A stretch of 64,000 bases of DNA from Haloechinothrix aidingensis (GCF_013450155.1 NZ_JACCKD010000003.1:434001-498000); one strand, 5' to 3'. Counted from the first letter of the stretch, positions 21,531 through 35,403 are shown. Notes: generated by a model not told the origin, from the letters alone. Numbers and translations: made by a program.

Positions 21531-22232
21531 TCATGGGTGTGCGCCGCAGCGGTTCACGCGCTCCCGCAACCGCTCGATCGCCACACCCGGGTCCTTGGCG
21601 CCGTATACGGCCGAGCCTGCCACGAAGCAGTCCACCCCGGCCTCGGCAGCCTGTTCGATCGTCTCGTCGTTGATCCCCCCGTCGATCTCCACGAGCAGCC
21701 GCAGGTGGCCGGTGTCGACGAGCCTGCGCGCCCGCCGGACCTTGTCGAGGACCTCCGGGATGAACGACTGCCCGCCGAAGCCGGGCTCCACCGACATGAT
21801 CAGCAAGGTGTCGTAGTGCTTGAGCACCTCCAGATAGTCCTCGAGGCTCGTGCCCGGCTTGACGGACAGGCCGGCCTGCGCGCCCGCGGCGCGCAGGTTC
21901 TTGGCCAGCATCACCGGATCGTGCGCGGCCTCGGCATGCACCGTGACGTTGTACGCGCCCCGTTCGGCGTAGTCCGGCGCCCACCTGTCCGGGTCCTCGA
22001 TCATCAGGTGGCAGTCGAGCGGCACCCGCGACACCCGGGACAGGGACTCCACGACGGGCAGGCCGATGGTGAGGTTGGGTACGAAGTGCCCGTCCATGAC
22101 GTCCACGTGTACCCAGTCGGCCCGCGCGTCCCCGGTTCCGGAGACGACCTCGATCTCCTCACCGAGCCGGGCGAAGTCCGCGGACAGGATGCTTGGGGCG
22201 ATCATCGGCCTGTTCGTCACGCTGGGTTCCAC
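21531..22232 (-). CDS. rpe: Ribulose-phosphate 3-epimerase
   Basis: About 233 residues of TIM-barrel fold. It interconverts ribulose 5-phosphate and xylulose 5-phosphate in the pentose phosphate pathway. Visible are IAPSILSADFARLGEE, HVDVMDGHFVPNLTIG, the DCHLMIEDPDRW motif and the phosphate-binding VEIDGGINDETI and GSAVYG. The start is uncertain between GTG 22232 and GTG 22220, with weak ribosome-binding sites for both. It lies between rsmB and ribE. Confidence 0.95.
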   Translation of the reverse strand: MEPSVTNRPMIAPSILSADFARLGEEIEVVSGTGDARADWVHVDVMDGHFVPNLTIGLPVVESLSRVSRVPLDCHLMIEDPDRWAPDYAERGAYNVTVHAEAAHDPVMLAKNLRAAGAQAGLSVKPGTSLEDYLEVLKHYDTLLIMSVEPGFGGQSFIPEVLDKVRRARRLVDTGHLRLLVEIDGGINDETIEQAAEAGVDCFVAGSAVYGAKDPGVAIERLRERVNRCGAHP

Positions 22233-22307
22233 TTCTTTCTCACACGCCCGGGCGTCGGCCGGTGCCTTCCGGGACGGGGTAACACTCCGTGCAGTCTACC
22301 GAGCCGC

Positions 22308-23729
22308 TTACGACTTCTGGAGGAGTGCACAGTACATCGCGTCGGTTCCGTGCCGGTGCGGCCACAACTGCACGTCCGGGCCGTCTCCGAGGCCGGGAAC
22401 GCCCGCGAAGAGCGGCCGCGCGTCCACGCGGTGCGCATCGGCCTTGCGCAGCAGGTCGGCGACCACGCCTTCGGTCTCCGCGAGGTGTGGCGCGCACACC
22501 ACGTAACACACCACGCCGCCAGGGCGTACCAGGTCCATCGCCGCGCTCAGCAGCTCGGTCTGCAGCCTGGTCAGCCCGGCGACGTCCCCGGGCACCCTGC
22601 GCCACCGCGCCTCGGGGCGCCTGCGCAGCGCCCCGAGGCCGGTGCACGGGGCGTCCACGAGCACCCGGTCGTAACCGGGCCGCAGGCCGCTCTCGCGGCC
22701 ATCGGTGACGTGCACCGTCACCGGCAGGTCCGGCACGGCGTCACGGACCATCCGCGCACGGTGCTCGGCAGGCTCCACCGCGTCCAGCTCGGCGCCGGAC
22801 AGTGCGGCGAGCGCGCCCAGCACGCGTGTCTTACCGCCCGGTCCCGCACACAGGTCCAGCCAGCGCGCGTCCGTACCGTCCAGCGGGTACTCGGCCGCGG
22901 CGCGGGCGCACAGCTGGCTGCCCTCGTCCTGGACGGCGGCGAGGCCTTCGCTGATCGGGCCGGATTCTGCCGGGTCACCGCCGCCCGGCTCCAGCCGGAC
23001 GCCGTAGGGCGAGTACGGGGCTACCTCACCTCCGGTGATCGCGGCGAGCTCGTCGGCACTGATCGCCCCTGGCCGCGCGGCCAGGTGTACGTCCGGCCGC
23101 ACGTTGTTCGCCTCGAGGGCGGCCTCCAGCTCCGCACCGGTGTCGCCGAGCGCCTCCGCGAATGCCCGGACGATCCAGCCGGGATGCGCCGTGCGCATCC
23201 CGAGGTGGCCGATCGGGTCGGTGTCGCGGGCGGGCGCGAGCTGCTCGACCCACTCCGGCTCCCCCGCCGCCGACACTCGCCGCAGCACGGCGTTGACGAA
23301 TCCCGCCACATGCGACCCCGCTGCCAGCCGGGCGAGGTCCACGGTCGAGGTCACGGCGGCATGCGGCGGGATCCGCGTCCGCAGCAGCTGGTAGGTACCG
23401 ATCCTCAGCGCATCGAGCACGTCCCCGTCCATCGCCGAGGGCGGCCGGTCCGAGCACGCCGCGACGATCTCGTCGAGCAGGCCGGACAGGCGTGCCGTAC
23501 CGTAGGCGAGCTCCGTCGCCAGCGCCGCGTCCCGCCCGGTCACACGACGCTCCCGCAGCAGCTCGGGCAGCACCAGGTTCGCGTATGCGTCCTTGCTCCG
23601 TACCGCGCGCAGCGTGTCGAACGCCGCTTGCCGCGCCGCGTCCACCTCGGGCGGCCTGCGCGGCCCCTGCTTCCGCTGCGCGGGGCGGCTGTTCGCCGGC
23701 CGGGGGGACTTGCGCTTATCGGTGCTCAT
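22308..23729 (-). CDS. rsmB: 16S rRNA m5C967 methyltransferase RsmB
   Basis: 473 residues from the ATG at 23729, which overlaps the fmt stop as ATGA. A longer open frame upstream runs into fmt. The N-terminal NusB-like RNA-binding domain ([25 protein letters not shown]) is followed by the SAM-dependent methyltransferase domain, with [17 protein letters not shown] (SAM loop), [19 protein letters not shown] (catalytic Cys) and [12 protein letters not shown] (second Cys). It modifies C967 of 16S rRNA. The fmt-rsmB pairing is widely conserved. Confidence 0.94.
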   Translation of the reverse strand: MSTDKRKSPRPANSRPAQRKQGPRRPPEVDAARQAAFDTLRAVRSKDAYANLVLPELLRERRVTGRDAALATELAYGTARLSGLLDEIVAACSDRPPSAMDGDVLDALRIGTYQLLRTRIPPHAAVTSTVDLARLAAGSHVAGFVNAVLRRVSAAGEPEWVEQLAPARDTDPIGHLGMRTAHPGWIVRAFAEALGDTGAELEAALEANNVRPDVHLAARPGAISADELAAITGGEVAPYSPYGVRLEPGGGDPAESGPISEGLAAVQDEGSQLCARAAAEYPLDGTDARWLDLCAGPGGKTRVLGALAALSGAELDAVEPAEHRARMVRDAVPDLPVTVHVTDGRESGLRPGYDRVLVDAPCTGLGALRRRPEARWRRVPGDVAGLTRLQTELLSAAMDLVRPGGVVCYVVCAPHLAETEGVVADLLRKADAHRVDARPLFAGVPGLGDGPDVQLWPHRHGTDAMYCALLQKS

Positions 23730-24676
23730 ACCAGCCTCTCGCCACGCTCGATCTTGCTCCCCCGTGCCCATTCGGCGGCCGTCATGCGCTTCTTGCCCTG
23801 CACTTGCACGTCACCGAGCAGCAGCGGGACCGTCGCCGAACCCACGAGCACCCGGTCCCGTTCGACGTGCAGCTCTCCGGGCTCCAGGTCGCCCGCGTTC
23901 GCCGCCTCGTCCCCGCCGGCGTTCAGCGGACGCACGGGTGACAGCTTGATGCGCTTGCCGCGGAACTCCGCCCATGCCCCCGGGTCGGGTGTGACCGCCC
24001 GCACGTGCCGGTCCACGCTGATGGCAGGCTCGCCGAAGCGCACCCTGGCATCCTGCGCGGTGATCTTCTCCGCGTAGCTGCGCCCGTCCTCGGGCTGCGG
24101 CACGGCCTGCACGGTCCCCGCGGCGATACCGTCCAGAGTCGACAGCAGCAGCTCCGCGCCCGAGTAGGAGAGGCGCTCGAGCAACGAACCGGCGGTGTCG
24201 TCGGATCGCACGGTCTCGGTCACCACGCCGTAGACGGGGCCCGCGTCGAGCTCGGGAACCACGTGGAACGTCGATGCCCCGGTGATCTCGTCGCCCGCGC
24301 GGATCGCCGCCTGTACCGGCGCGGCACCCCGCCAGGCCGGGAGCAGCGAGAAGTGCAGGTTGACCCACCCGTGCGCGGGCACGTCCAGCGCCTGCCGCGG
24401 CAGCAGCCCCCCGTACGCGACCACCGGGCACACGTCGGGTGCCAGCTCGGCGAGCCGCGCCAGGTAGTCCGGGTCGCCCGCCCAGGACGGCGTCAACACC
24501 TCTATTCCGTACTCGTCGGCGACCCTGCCCACGGGGGACCGCATCAGGTGCCTGCCACGCCCGGCCGGGGCGTCGGGCCTGGTGGTTACGGCGACGACCT
24601 CGTGGCGCGACGAGTCGATCAACGCACGCAGCGAGGGCACCGCGGTATCAGGGGTTCCTGCGAAAACCAAGCGCAT
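23726..24676 (-). CDS. fmt: Methionyl-tRNA formyltransferase
   Basis: 316 residues. It formylates initiator Met-tRNA with 10-formyltetrahydrofolate. The N-terminal Rossmann domain shows [16 protein letters not shown], the active-site Asn-His pattern appears in [21 protein letters not shown], and the C-terminal OB-fold begins near RIKLSPVRP. The length is normal. It starts 61 bp after the priA stop and overlaps rsmB. Confidence 0.96.
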   Translation of the reverse strand: MRLVFAGTPDTAVPSLRALIDSSRHEVVAVTTRPDAPAGRGRHLMRSPVGRVADEYGIEVLTPSWAGDPDYLARLAELAPDVCPVVAYGGLLPRQALDVPAHGWVNLHFSLLPAWRGAAPVQAAIRAGDEITGASTFHVVPELDAGPVYGVVTETVRSDDTAGSLLERLSYSGAELLLSTLDGIAAGTVQAVPQPEDGRSYAEKITAQDARVRFGEPAISVDRHVRAVTPDPGAWAEFRGKRIKLSPVRPLNAGGDEAANAGDLEPGELHVERDRVLVGSATVPLLLGDVQVQGKKRMTAAEWARGSKIERGERLV

Positions 24677-24737
24677 AGTGCGTCGAGTCTACTGGGCACC
24701 GTTGGCGCCGCGGCGAGCGCCGAGCCGGGCGCCGCGG

Positions 24738-26750
24738 CTACACGAGTTCGAGAGGATCGAGCTGGATGCGTACCGCCTCCCGCGCCTTGCGGGCGCTCCG
24801 GCGCGCCTGCGCCGCAGCGAGCGAGCCCGCCAGAGCCTTGCCCTCGGCGCGCGGCACGCGGATCAGTGCCCGTTCGAGCTCCGCCTCCTCCCCCGCGCGC
24901 TCGGGCGTGACCGGGACGGGACCGAGCACCTCGGCCGAGTCGGGCAACGGCAGCTCGAGCAGCAGATCCGCGAGTACGTCGGCGCGCGCCTGCACGCTCG
25001 CCATCCGCACGGCAGGGGGAAAGCCCAGCTCGGCGCGCTCGGCGAGCTCACGCTCGGCGTACCCCGCGGGATCCCACCGCACCATCGCCTGCACCTGGGC
25101 AAGCGCGGCGTCGGCACCGACAACCACCCGGCCGCCGTCGCCCGCGGAACGCACCAGCGCTGCCGCGGACATCCAGCGCCGGACGGTCTCCTCGCCCGCG
25201 CGCAGGTCCTGGCGGCTCAGCAGTGCCCAGCCGTCCAGCAGCAACGCGGCGCCGTAACCCCCGTGTGCGACCGGCTCGGCACCAGGCGTGCAGACCACAA
25301 CCGCCGGTTCGCCGGGGACGACGTCGAGCACCTCGGAGCCGCCGGACGTGCGAACGGGCTTGCCGGGAAACGCCCGCCCCAGCTCCTCTGCCGTGCGCCT
25401 TGCACCGACGACCACCGCGCGCATCCCGGACGGACCGCAGGTCGGGCAGGAGAAGTTGGACTCGATCGCGCCGCACCAGCTGCAGTGCGCGGACGTGGGC
25501 GCCGTCTCGGCGGTACCGCCGGGCACCGCGAGCGGGCCGGCGCAGCTCCTGCAGCGCGCCGGGTGGCGGCAGCGCGCGCACGCGAGCGCGGGCACGTACC
25601 CGGAGCGCGGCACCTGGACGAGCACGGGCGTCCCGGCCGCCAGAGCCGTCCTTGCCGCGTCGAAGGCTGCCGCGGGCAGGCGAGCCGCTCCGGCCGCGGG
25701 GTCGCGTGCCAGCTCGAACTCGTCACCGGTACCGATCGTGCGGGGCGCACTCGCCCGTACCCGCTCGCGTGCCGCGAGCACCGGCCGCGCCCACTCGGAC
25801 TCCACGAGCAACTGGGCCTCGGCCGTGCGCGCGAACCCTGCCACGACCATGCCCGCGCCGCTGGCGTGTGCCCGCTGGATCAGCACGTCCCGTACGTGCG
25901 GGTACGGTGCACGGCGTTCTGCGTGCAGGTCGTCCCCGTCGTCCCAGACGACGAAGGCACCCGGCTCGGTGACCGGCGCGAACATCGCGGCGCGCGTGCC
26001 GACCACGATGCGCGCGTGTCCCCTGCGCACACGCAACCACCGGCGGTAGCGCTCCGCGGGGCCGAGATCGGCGGACAACGCCACGACGGCCGCCTGACCG
26101 GCAAGCTCCGCACACCGTGCGCGCACCCTCGCGAGGTCACGGTGATCGGGAACGACGATCAGCGTGGACCGGCCTGCGGCCGCCGTGCTGCCGGCCAGCT
26201 CGGCAAGGCGCGCGGGCCAGTCCTCCCCGGGGAGCGCCTGCCACACCGCGTGCGCGCGCTTGCCTGCTGCCAGCGCGGCCACCAGCGCGCTACCGTGCGT
26301 GTAACGTCGCCATCCCTCGGTGCTCGGCGCCGGGGGCGGCTCGGCGCGTTCCGGAGGCGTCTCCCGCTCGACGCGCGCGTGGCGCGGCGGGATCGCCAGC
26401 CGCAGCACGTCGGCCATCGTTCCCGCGTAGCGATCGGCCACCGCGCGGGCGAGCCGGGCCAGCTCCGGTGTCAGTACCGGCTCGTCGGAGACCACCCGTT
26501 CCAGGTAGGCCAGCCGGCCGGTGTGCTCGCTGCTGCCCGCGCGCTCGGCCACGTAGCCGTCCACCAGCTGGCCCGCGAAGCGAACGCGCACCCGGCAACC
26601 GGGTTGCGCGCTGTCCTCCAGCGTGTGCGGCACGAGGTAGTCGAAGGTCCGGTCGAGGTGTGCCAGTGGCACGTCGACGTAGACGCGCGCGACCGGCGCG
26701 GTCTCCGCCGGTCGCCGCTGCCCCTTCCGCACGCCACTCGATGTGCCCAT
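24738..26750 (-). CDS. priA: Primosomal protein N' PriA, helicase-motif-deficient actinobacterial form
   Basis: 670 residues from the ATG at 26750, with GGGAG upstream. The N-terminal 3'-end-binding domain is recognisable (VARVYVDVPLAHLDRTFDYLVP). The two zinc clusters are intact (CARCRHPARCRSC and HCSWCGAIESNFSCPTC). The expected helicase P-loop is absent: that region reads ELAGSTAAAGRSTLIVVPDHRDLARVR. The DEAH-type box is replaced by WDDGDD. Actinobacterial PriA proteins are known to lack these motifs, so replication restart probably relies on DNA binding or helicase loading rather than unwinding by PriA. It lies between metK and fmt. Confidence 0.93.
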   Translation of the reverse strand: MGTSSGVRKGQRRPAETAPVARVYVDVPLAHLDRTFDYLVPHTLEDSAQPGCRVRVRFAGQLVDGYVAERAGSSEHTGRLAYLERVVSDEPVLTPELARLARAVADRYAGTMADVLRLAIPPRHARVERETPPERAEPPPAPSTEGWRRYTHGSALVAALAAGKRAHAVWQALPGEDWPARLAELAGSTAAAGRSTLIVVPDHRDLARVRARCAELAGQAAVVALSADLGPAERYRRWLRVRRGHARIVVGTRAAMFAPVTEPGAFVVWDDGDDLHAERRAPYPHVRDVLIQRAHASGAGMVVAGFARTAEAQLLVESEWARPVLAARERVRASAPRTIGTGDEFELARDPAAGAARLPAAAFDAARTALAAGTPVLVQVPRSGYVPALACARCRHPARCRSCAGPLAVPGGTAETAPTSAHCSWCGAIESNFSCPTCGPSGMRAVVVGARRTAEELGRAFPGKPVRTSGGSEVLDVVPGEPAVVVCTPGAEPVAHGGYGAALLLDGWALLSRQDLRAGEETVRRWMSAAALVRSAGDGGRVVVGADAALAQVQAMVRWDPAGYAERELAERAELGFPPAVRMASVQARADVLADLLLELPLPDSAEVLGPVPVTPERAGEEAELERALIRVPRAEGKALAGSLAAAQARRSARKAREAVRIQLDPLELV

Positions 26751-26765
26751 GATTGATCTCCCTAC

Positions 26766-26834
26766 CAGAACGAGCACCCACCTCGGTTCCCGGCATCTCG
26801 ACGCACCTCGACGCATCTCGACGCACAGAACGAG
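26766..26834. repeat. Short tandem repeats upstream of priA
   Basis: Three near-identical 10-bp units (ATCTCGACGC, ACCTCGACGC, ATCTCGACGC) occupy 26795-26824. The 9-mer CAGAACGAG flanks them at 26766-26774 and 26826-26834, exactly 60 bp apart. Further toward metK, CGAGCCGA (from about 26831) and TCGGCTCG (26878-26885) could pair as a long-range stem downstream of the metK stop. The block lies in the 145-bp metK-priA gap. No function is recognised. Confidence 0.5.
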
Positions 26835-26895
26835 CCGAGGGACTCCTCGGGTACCACATACGCACCGGAGGAGGCCTTCGGCTCGCCCCGCGCGG

Positions 26896-28107
26896 TTAGC
26901 CGGTAACCGCGCGCCGCAGGTCCTCCACGCGATCCGTTCGTTCCCAGGGAAGATCCAGATCGGGCCGTCCGAAGTGACCGTAGGCTGCGGTGCTCGCGTA
27001 GATCGGGCGAAGCAGGTCGAGCGCCTCGACCATCGATCCGGGCCGCAGGTCGAACACCTCGGAGATGGCGCGCTGGATCGCGCGCGGTTCGACCGTCTCG
27101 GTACCGAACGTCTCGACGAACAGCCCGACCGGCTCGGCCTTGCCGATCGCGTACGCCACCTGTATCTCCGCTCGTGCGGCCAACCCGGCGGCGACGACGT
27201 TCTTGGCCACCCACCGCATCGCGTAGCTGCCGGAGCGGTCCACTTTCGACGGATCCTTGCCGGAGAACGCGCCGCCCCCGTGCCGCGCCATGCCTCCGTA
27301 GGTATCGACGATGATCTTGCGGCCCGTCAGTCCGGCGTCGGCCATCGGCCCGCCCAGCACGAACCGTCCCGTGGGGTTGATCAGCAGCCGGGCATCCCCG
27401 CTGTCCATCCCGAGGTCGGCGATCACCGGTTTGACCACTCGCTCGGTCACCTGCGGCGCGACCAGGTGCTCCAGGTCGGCTCCCTCGGCGTGCTGGGTGG
27501 ACACGACCACGGTGTCCAGACGTACCGGGCGGTCCCCCTCGTACTCGATGGTGACCTGGGTCTTGCCGTCCGGTCGCAGGTACGGCAACGTGCCGTCCTT
27601 GCGCACCGCGGCCAGGCGCCGGGACAGCCGGTGCGCGAGCGCGATGGGCATCGGCATCAGCTCGGGAGTGTCGGTACACGCGTAACCGAACATCAGCCCC
27701 TGGTCGCCGGCACCTTGCCTGGCCCGGCGCTCCGCGGACGTGTCCGCGCCGTTCGACCGGACCTCGTAGGAGGTGTCCACGCCCTGCGCGATGTCCGGAG
27801 ACTGCGCCCCGATGGCGATGCTGACCCCGCACGAGTCACCGTCGAAGCCCTTGCTCGACGAGTCGTAACCTATGTCGTTGACGAGCCCGCGCACGAGCGT
27901 GGGGATGTCCACGTACGCTCGCGTCGACACTTCCCCCACGACGTGCACCTGCCCGGTGGTCACCACGGTCTCCACAGCCACCCTGCTGTCCGGGTCCGCA
28001 GCGAGCATCGCGTCCAGGATGGTGTCGCTGATCGCGTCGCAGATCTTGTCGGGATGCCCCTCGGTCACCGACTCCGAGGTGAACAGCCTCCGGATGGACT
28101 CACTCAC
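26896..28107 (-). CDS. metK: S-adenosylmethionine synthetase
   Basis: 403 residues from the GTG at 28107. The open frame extends upstream but gives no homologous residues. It makes SAM from ATP and methionine. Visible are [34 protein letters not shown], the ATP-binding [21 protein letters not shown] (split by loop residues) and [17 protein letters not shown]. The length matches the family. It lies between coaBC and priA. No SAM riboswitch core is seen in the 245-bp leader. Confidence 0.96.
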   Translation of the reverse strand: MSESIRRLFTSESVTEGHPDKICDAISDTILDAMLAADPDSRVAVETVVTTGQVHVVGEVSTRAYVDIPTLVRGLVNDIGYDSSSKGFDGDSCGVSIAIGAQSPDIAQGVDTSYEVRSNGADTSAERRARQGAGDQGLMFGYACTDTPELMPMPIALAHRLSRRLAAVRKDGTLPYLRPDGKTQVTIEYEGDRPVRLDTVVVSTQHAEGADLEHLVAPQVTERVVKPVIADLGMDSGDARLLINPTGRFVLGGPMADAGLTGRKIIVDTYGGMARHGGGAFSGKDPSKVDRSGSYAMRWVAKNVVAAGLAARAEIQVAYAIGKAEPVGLFVETFGTETVEPRAIQRAISEVFDLRPGSMVEALDLLRPIYASTAAYGHFGRPDLDLPWERTDRVEDLRRAVTG

Positions 28108-28264
28108 GGCTACCTGCCTCGTCTCGACGGGCCGCTGTACGCGGAGCCGGTTACCCGAGATCTTCTCGAGCGGTACACCACCCGACAGCCGAGCGCTCGC
28201 CGCAACAGGCTCTGCGACCCAGCGTAGCCGACGCGGGCCGATCGCGCGGGCCATCCGGACGGTG

Positions 28265-28295
28265 CCGGTCCACCGGACCGGAGTTCGAGGTATAC
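28265..28295 (-). repeat. Dispersed element copy upstream of metK
   Basis: On the minus strand, 28295-28274 reads GTATACCTCGAACTCCGG then TCCG. It matches the opening of the repeat at 8921-8942 at 19 of 22 positions, and less closely that at 9021-9043. It is joined to a CCGGTCC/GGACCGG stem with a 3-nt loop (28265-28281). The occurrence in two unrelated intergenic regions suggests a dispersed, hairpin-forming element in this genome. Confidence 0.5.
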
Positions 28296-28352
28296 AGCGA
28301 CTTCCCCGTTCCCGGCCTGCGGTGTGGCCGGGCCCGCGCGCGTCGTGCCGCG

Positions 28353-29597
28353 CTACGCGTGCGCCCTGCCGACGAGCTCGCTTACGGAGTCCCACAGTGC
28401 GGCAGCCAGCTGCGACTTCGAACCGAACGGTATCGCGGTCTCTGCCCCGTCGGCGGCCAGCAGCCACCCCGAGTTCTCCTCGACCTCGAAGGCCCGGCCG
28501 TCCCCGACAGCGTTGACCACCAGAAGATCGCTGCCCTTGCGGCGCAGCTTCGTCCTGCCGTACTGCAGCACGTCGCTACCGCGGTCCCCGGTCTCGGCGG
28601 CGAACCCGACGATGACCTGGTCACCGCGCCGGTTCTCGACGAGCTCGGCCAGCACGTCGGCGTTGCGGTCCAGCACGACGGGATCAGGTGCGCCCTCGGT
28701 CTTCTTGATCTTGTGTTCGAGCAGCGCCGCGGGCCGGAAGTCGGCCACTGCCGCCGCCATCACGACCACCTCGGCCGAGGGAGCTGCCTCGTGCACGGCC
28801 GCGCGCAACTCGGCCGCCGTCGAGACGTTCACGACCGTGACACCCGCAGGCACCGGCAACGACATGGTGTGCGCGGAGATCAACGTCACCCGGGCTCCGC
28901 GCGCCGCGGCCACCCTGGCCAGCGCGTAGCCCTGCCTGCCGGAGGAGCGGTTGCCCAGGTACCGCACCGGGTCGAGCGGCTCGCGGGTCCCGCCTGCCGA
29001 GACGACCACGTGAACCCCTTCCAGGTCCCGTGGCAATGCCCGCGGCTCATCGATGAGCAGCCGCGCGAGATCAGTGATCTCCGCTGGGTCGGCCATCCGG
29101 CCCTTGCCCGAGTCCACGCCGGTGAGCCTGCCCGAATCGGGATCGGGGACGACGGCGCCCCGGCTCCGCAACGTCGCCACGTTGGACCGGGTGGCGGCGT
29201 GCTCCCACATCTCGGTGTGCATCGCCGGGAAGAAGGCCACCGGGCAGCGCGCCGTCAGCAGGGTATTCGTCAGCAGGTCGTCGGCCTGCCCGTGTGCCGC
29301 CTTGGCCAGCAGGTCGGCCGTCGCAGGCGCGACGACGACCAGATCGGCCTCCTGGCCGATACGCACGTGCTCGACCTCGGGCACGTTCGAGAACACCCCA
29401 CTGTGCACCGGGTTGCCGGAGAGCGCCTCGAAGGTCGCCGCACCGACGAACTCCAGCGCCGAGCGGGTGGGAACCACCCGCACATCGTGCCCGGACTCGG
29501 TCAGCCCGCGAACCACCTCGCACGCCTTGTACGCGGCGATACCCGCGCCTACGCCGAGCACCACACGGGGTGCCCTCGCCGTCTCGTCGTTGTTCAC
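28353..29597 (-). CDS. coaBC: Bifunctional phosphopantothenoylcysteine decarboxylase/synthetase
   Basis: About 414 residues. It makes 4'-phosphopantetheine from phosphopantothenate and cysteine in coenzyme A synthesis. The N-terminal flavoprotein CoaC half shows [19 protein letters not shown], the PAMHTEMW substrate clamp and GRMADPAEI. The CoaB half shows [19 protein letters not shown] and the KIKK segment. The GTG at 29597 is chosen; GTG 29609 is also possible and neither has a strong ribosome-binding site. It follows rpoZ. Confidence 0.93.
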   Translation of the reverse strand: MNNDETARAPRVVLGVGAGIAAYKACEVVRGLTESGHDVRVVPTRSALEFVGAATFEALSGNPVHSGVFSNVPEVEHVRIGQEADLVVVAPATADLLAKAAHGQADDLLTNTLLTARCPVAFFPAMHTEMWEHAATRSNVATLRSRGAVVPDPDSGRLTGVDSGKGRMADPAEITDLARLLIDEPRALPRDLEGVHVVVSAGGTREPLDPVRYLGNRSSGRQGYALARVAAARGARVTLISAHTMSLPVPAGVTVVNVSTAAELRAAVHEAAPSAEVVVMAAAVADFRPAALLEHKIKKTEGAPDPVVLDRNADVLAELVENRRGDQVIVGFAAETGDRGSDVLQYGRTKLRRKGSDLLVVNAVGDGRAFEVEENSGWLLAADGAETAIPFGSKSQLAAALWDSVSELVGRAHA

Positions 29598-29727
29598 CGG
29601 ATCGTCCACTGCCCCGTCGCCGGCGGACGCCGACACCGGCCCGCGTGCCTGCGTTCCCCGGTGTCCGCGGTTGCTGACCTCACGAGCACCCGTGTGGGTG
29701 CCCTCGACATTGCCCGGACCGGCCGGG

Positions 29728-30000
29728 TCACTCGCCCTCTGCGTGCTCGAGCAGGCCGGAGTGGATCTCCCGGAGCGCGATCGACAGCGGCTTCTCCCGC
29801 GTACCCGGGTCGACCAGCGGCCCGACGTACTCGAGCAGGCCCTCACCGAGCTGGGCGTAGTAGTCATTGATCTGCCTGGCGCGCTTCGCGGCGAAGATCG
29901 CCAGCGCGTACTTCGAGCTGACCCGCTCCAGCAGGTCGTCGATCGGCGGGTTGGTGATGCCCTCGAGCCTGTCACCATGAAGACCAAGCGTGGTGCTCAC
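29728..30000 (-). CDS. rpoZ: RNA polymerase omega subunit
   Basis: 90 residues. Omega assists beta' folding and RNA polymerase assembly. Visible are the N-terminal [32 protein letters not shown] core (conserved helices) and [14 protein letters not shown] near the end. The GTG start at 30000 has AGGAG 8 nt upstream. The gmk-rpoZ-coaBC order is the conserved one. Confidence 0.96.
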   Translation of the reverse strand: MSTTLGLHGDRLEGITNPPIDDLLERVSSKYALAIFAAKRARQINDYYAQLGEGLLEYVGPLVDPGTREKPLSIALREIHSGLLEHAEGE

Positions 30001-30065
30001 TCGCGATGCTCCTGTAACTGGGGTCGATGCTGTGCTGGGTGGGTGGAATGCCGGCGCGCGCCGGT

Positions 30066-30674
30066 TCAGCTCACGGCCCTGCCGGACACCAAGGTTAGCA
30101 ACTCCTCGGCAGCGCTGCGCACGTCGGTGTTGACAACGCAGGAATCGAACTCCTCGGCCGCGGACAGCTCCTCTGCGGCAACGGTCAACCTGCTGCGCAG
30201 CGCGTCGGTCGCCTCGGTGCCCCTCCCGGTGAGGCGACCGACGAGATCCTCCCAGCTCGGTGGCACCAGCATCACCAGCCGGGCTTCCGGCATCGCGGCA
30301 CGTACCTGCCTCGCGCCCTGGATCTCGATCTCCAGCACCGCCGGCCTGCCCTCGGCGAGAGCCTCCTCCACCGGCCGTCGCGGTGTCCCGTAGCAGTTGC
30401 CCGCGAATTCGGCGTGCTCGAGGAACGCTCCCTCCTCGATCATCGCCTCGAAGGCGGGGCGGTCGACGAAGTGGTAGTGGTACCCGTCCACCTCGCCTTC
30501 CCTCGGCGGTCGCGTGGTCACCGACACGCTGAAGAAGACGTCGGGCTCGAGCCTCCGCAGCTCGGCGAGCACACTGGACTTGCCGACCCCCGAGGGCCCG
30601 GATACGACCGTGAGCCGGGCCCGGGCTGCCCCGCCCGGCCCCGGCTCACCACCGGACTCGCCTACCGCTATCAC
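30066..30674 (-). CDS. gmk: Guanylate kinase
   Basis: 202 residues. It phosphorylates GMP to GDP. The P-loop is [11 protein letters not shown], the GMP-binding motif is [18 protein letters not shown], and the lid segment is [14 protein letters not shown]. The GTG start overlaps the mihF stop as GTGA, tying expression to the nucleoid protein. The first 20 residues are a Gly-rich extension of low conservation. Confidence 0.96.
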   Translation of the reverse strand: MIAVGESGGEPGPGGAARARLTVVSGPSGVGKSSVLAELRRLEPDVFFSVSVTTRPPREGEVDGYHYHFVDRPAFEAMIEEGAFLEHAEFAGNCYGTPRRPVEEALAEGRPAVLEIEIQGARQVRAAMPEARLVMLVPPSWEDLVGRLTGRGTEATDALRSRLTVAAEELSAAEEFDSCVVNTDVRSAAEELLTLVSGRAVS

Positions 30675-30988
30675 TCGTCACTGAACTCGGCGAGGAGCGC
30701 CTTCCGTTGCCGCTCACCGAGGCCACGCAGCCGACGGCTGGGTGCGATATCCAGCTTCTCCATGGTCTGCTGCGCACGAACTTTGCCCACGCCGGGAAGT
30801 GACTCGAGCAGCGCCGAGACCTTCATCTTGCCAAGGGTCTCGTCCTCGTCGGCCTGCTTGAGCACATCGGCGAGGGTGGTGCCGCCGCGCTTCAGCCGCT
30901 CTTTCAGCTCAGCGCGTGCGCGGCGAGCGGCAGCAGCCTTCTCCAGCGCAGCAGCACGCTGTTCCTCGGTCAGCTGGGGAAGTGCCAC
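30671..30988 (-). CDS. mihF: Integration host factor, actinobacterial type (mIHF)
   Basis: 105 residues. mIHF is an essential nucleoid-associated protein in mycobacteria and a developmental nucleoid protein in Streptomyces, unrelated to E. coli IHF. The N-terminal basic helix (ALEKAAAARRARAELKERLKRGG) and the helix-two-turn-helix-like core (LLESLPGVGKVRAQQTMEKLDI) are clear. The GTG start has GGAGG 6 nt upstream. The mihF-gmk-rpoZ arrangement is conserved. Confidence 0.95.
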   Translation of the reverse strand: MALPQLTEEQRAAALEKAAAARRARAELKERLKRGGTTLADVLKQADEDETLGKMKVSALLESLPGVGKVRAQQTMEKLDIAPSRRLRGLGERQRKALLAEFSDE

Positions 30989-31027
30989 GATTTCCTCCGA
31001 TACGCATCTGTTCGATTCGTCGTCGAG

Positions 31028-31057
31028 ACGGTACCCATCCTTGCCGCGTAATCACAA
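31028..31057 (-). promoter_or_regulatory. Candidate mihF promoter
   Basis: On the minus strand, TTGTGA (31057-31052) and TACCGT (31033-31028) are spaced by 18 bp, about 40 bp before the mihF start. The surrounding 145-bp gap after pyrF is AT-richer than its neighbours, as expected for a promoter region. This is a pattern match only. Confidence 0.35.
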
Positions 31058-31133
31058 TGCGGGTCCGCCTATTCGCCAGGATTTTCCTCTGTGCGGCCTC
31101 AAAAGCTTCTCACAGCGACGCCGGAACGGGGTG

Positions 31134-31957
31134 TCACGGGGTGTCGGCGACGCCAAGGCTGTGCTGCACCGTAGCAACCCGGTCACGCAGCGCACCCACA
31201 TCGGGGCCGTAGGCGAGTACGTCCCTGGCCGAGACGGGAACGACCCCGTGCAGGCCCGCGCCGAACGCGGCCCGCAGCTGCTGCGCGGTCGCTCCCTGCG
31301 CACCGAGCCCGGGAGCCAGCACCGGGCCGTTGAGGTCACTCAGGTCGACGTCGGTGCCGGTACGGTTCGCCCCGACCACCACCCCGACATCGCCGTACGG
31401 CTGCGCGCCAGCGTTGTGCCCGGCAGCGGCGTCGACGACCAGCTGCGCTACGCTACGCCCGCCGACCAGGGCCGCCTGCATCTCGCTTCCCTCCTTGTTG
31501 GAGGTGCGGGCAAGCACGAACACCCCGCGTCCGGTACTCCCGGCCAGCTCGAACGCGGGCTGCAACGCCCCGAAGCCCAGGTAGGGCGACAGCGTCACCG
31601 CATCGACCGCGAGCGGCGAGCCGTCCGCGAGGTACGCGCGCGCGTAGGCGGCCATCGTGGAGCCGATGTCGCCCCGCTTGGCGTCCAGCACGACGAGCGC
31701 GCCCCGTCGCGCGCACCCGTCGATCGCACGCTCCAACACCGCGACGCCCTGCGCACCGTAGGCCTCGAAGAACGCCGACTGCGGCTTGACCACCGCGACC
31801 TGGTCGCCGAACGCATCGACGCAGGTGGCCGTGAACCGGTCCAGCCCCGTGACGTCGGCGGGTAGGCCCCACGCGGCGAGCAGCTCGGGATGCGGGTCGA
31901 TACCGACGCAGAGGGGGCCCCTGCGGCGCACGGCATCCGCCAGCCGCGCGCCGAACC

Positions 31958-31961
<4 letters not shown>
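31134..31961 (-). CDS. pyrF: Orotidine 5'-phosphate decarboxylase, type 2
   Basis: 275 residues. It makes UMP, the last step of de novo pyrimidine synthesis. The catalytic Lys-Asp array is in [15 protein letters not shown], as in the long type 2 family of mycobacteria. Other conserved parts are [12 protein letters not shown] and [12 protein letters not shown]. The GTG start overlaps the carB stop as GTGA. It ends the pyr operon. Confidence 0.95.
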
Positions 31962-35361
<3,400 letters not shown>

Positions 35362-35362
<1 letters not shown>

Positions 35363-35403
35363 CAGGCTATGACCTCCACGAGCGACCCAAATCCATTCGG
35401 CAT
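35362..35403 (-). CDS. Mini-ORF 2 at the carA-carB junction
   Basis: An open frame encoding [13 protein letters not shown]. Its ATG overlaps the stop of mini-ORF 1 and its TGA overlaps the carB ATG, both as TGATG. GGAGG stands 10 nt before each start. The C-terminal part resembles the carA tail (FVSLMEGAS) and the N-terminal MP matches the carB start, so it looks like a repeated copy of the junction. It could be translated by terminating ribosomes that reinitiate on the way to carB. A role for the peptide itself is not evident. Confidence 0.5.

Noticed and set aside
28108-28352. Possible SAM riboswitch in the metK leader.
   Set aside because: No SAM-I, SAM-II or SAM-IV core motifs could be found by eye; only the dispersed element and a short stem are present.
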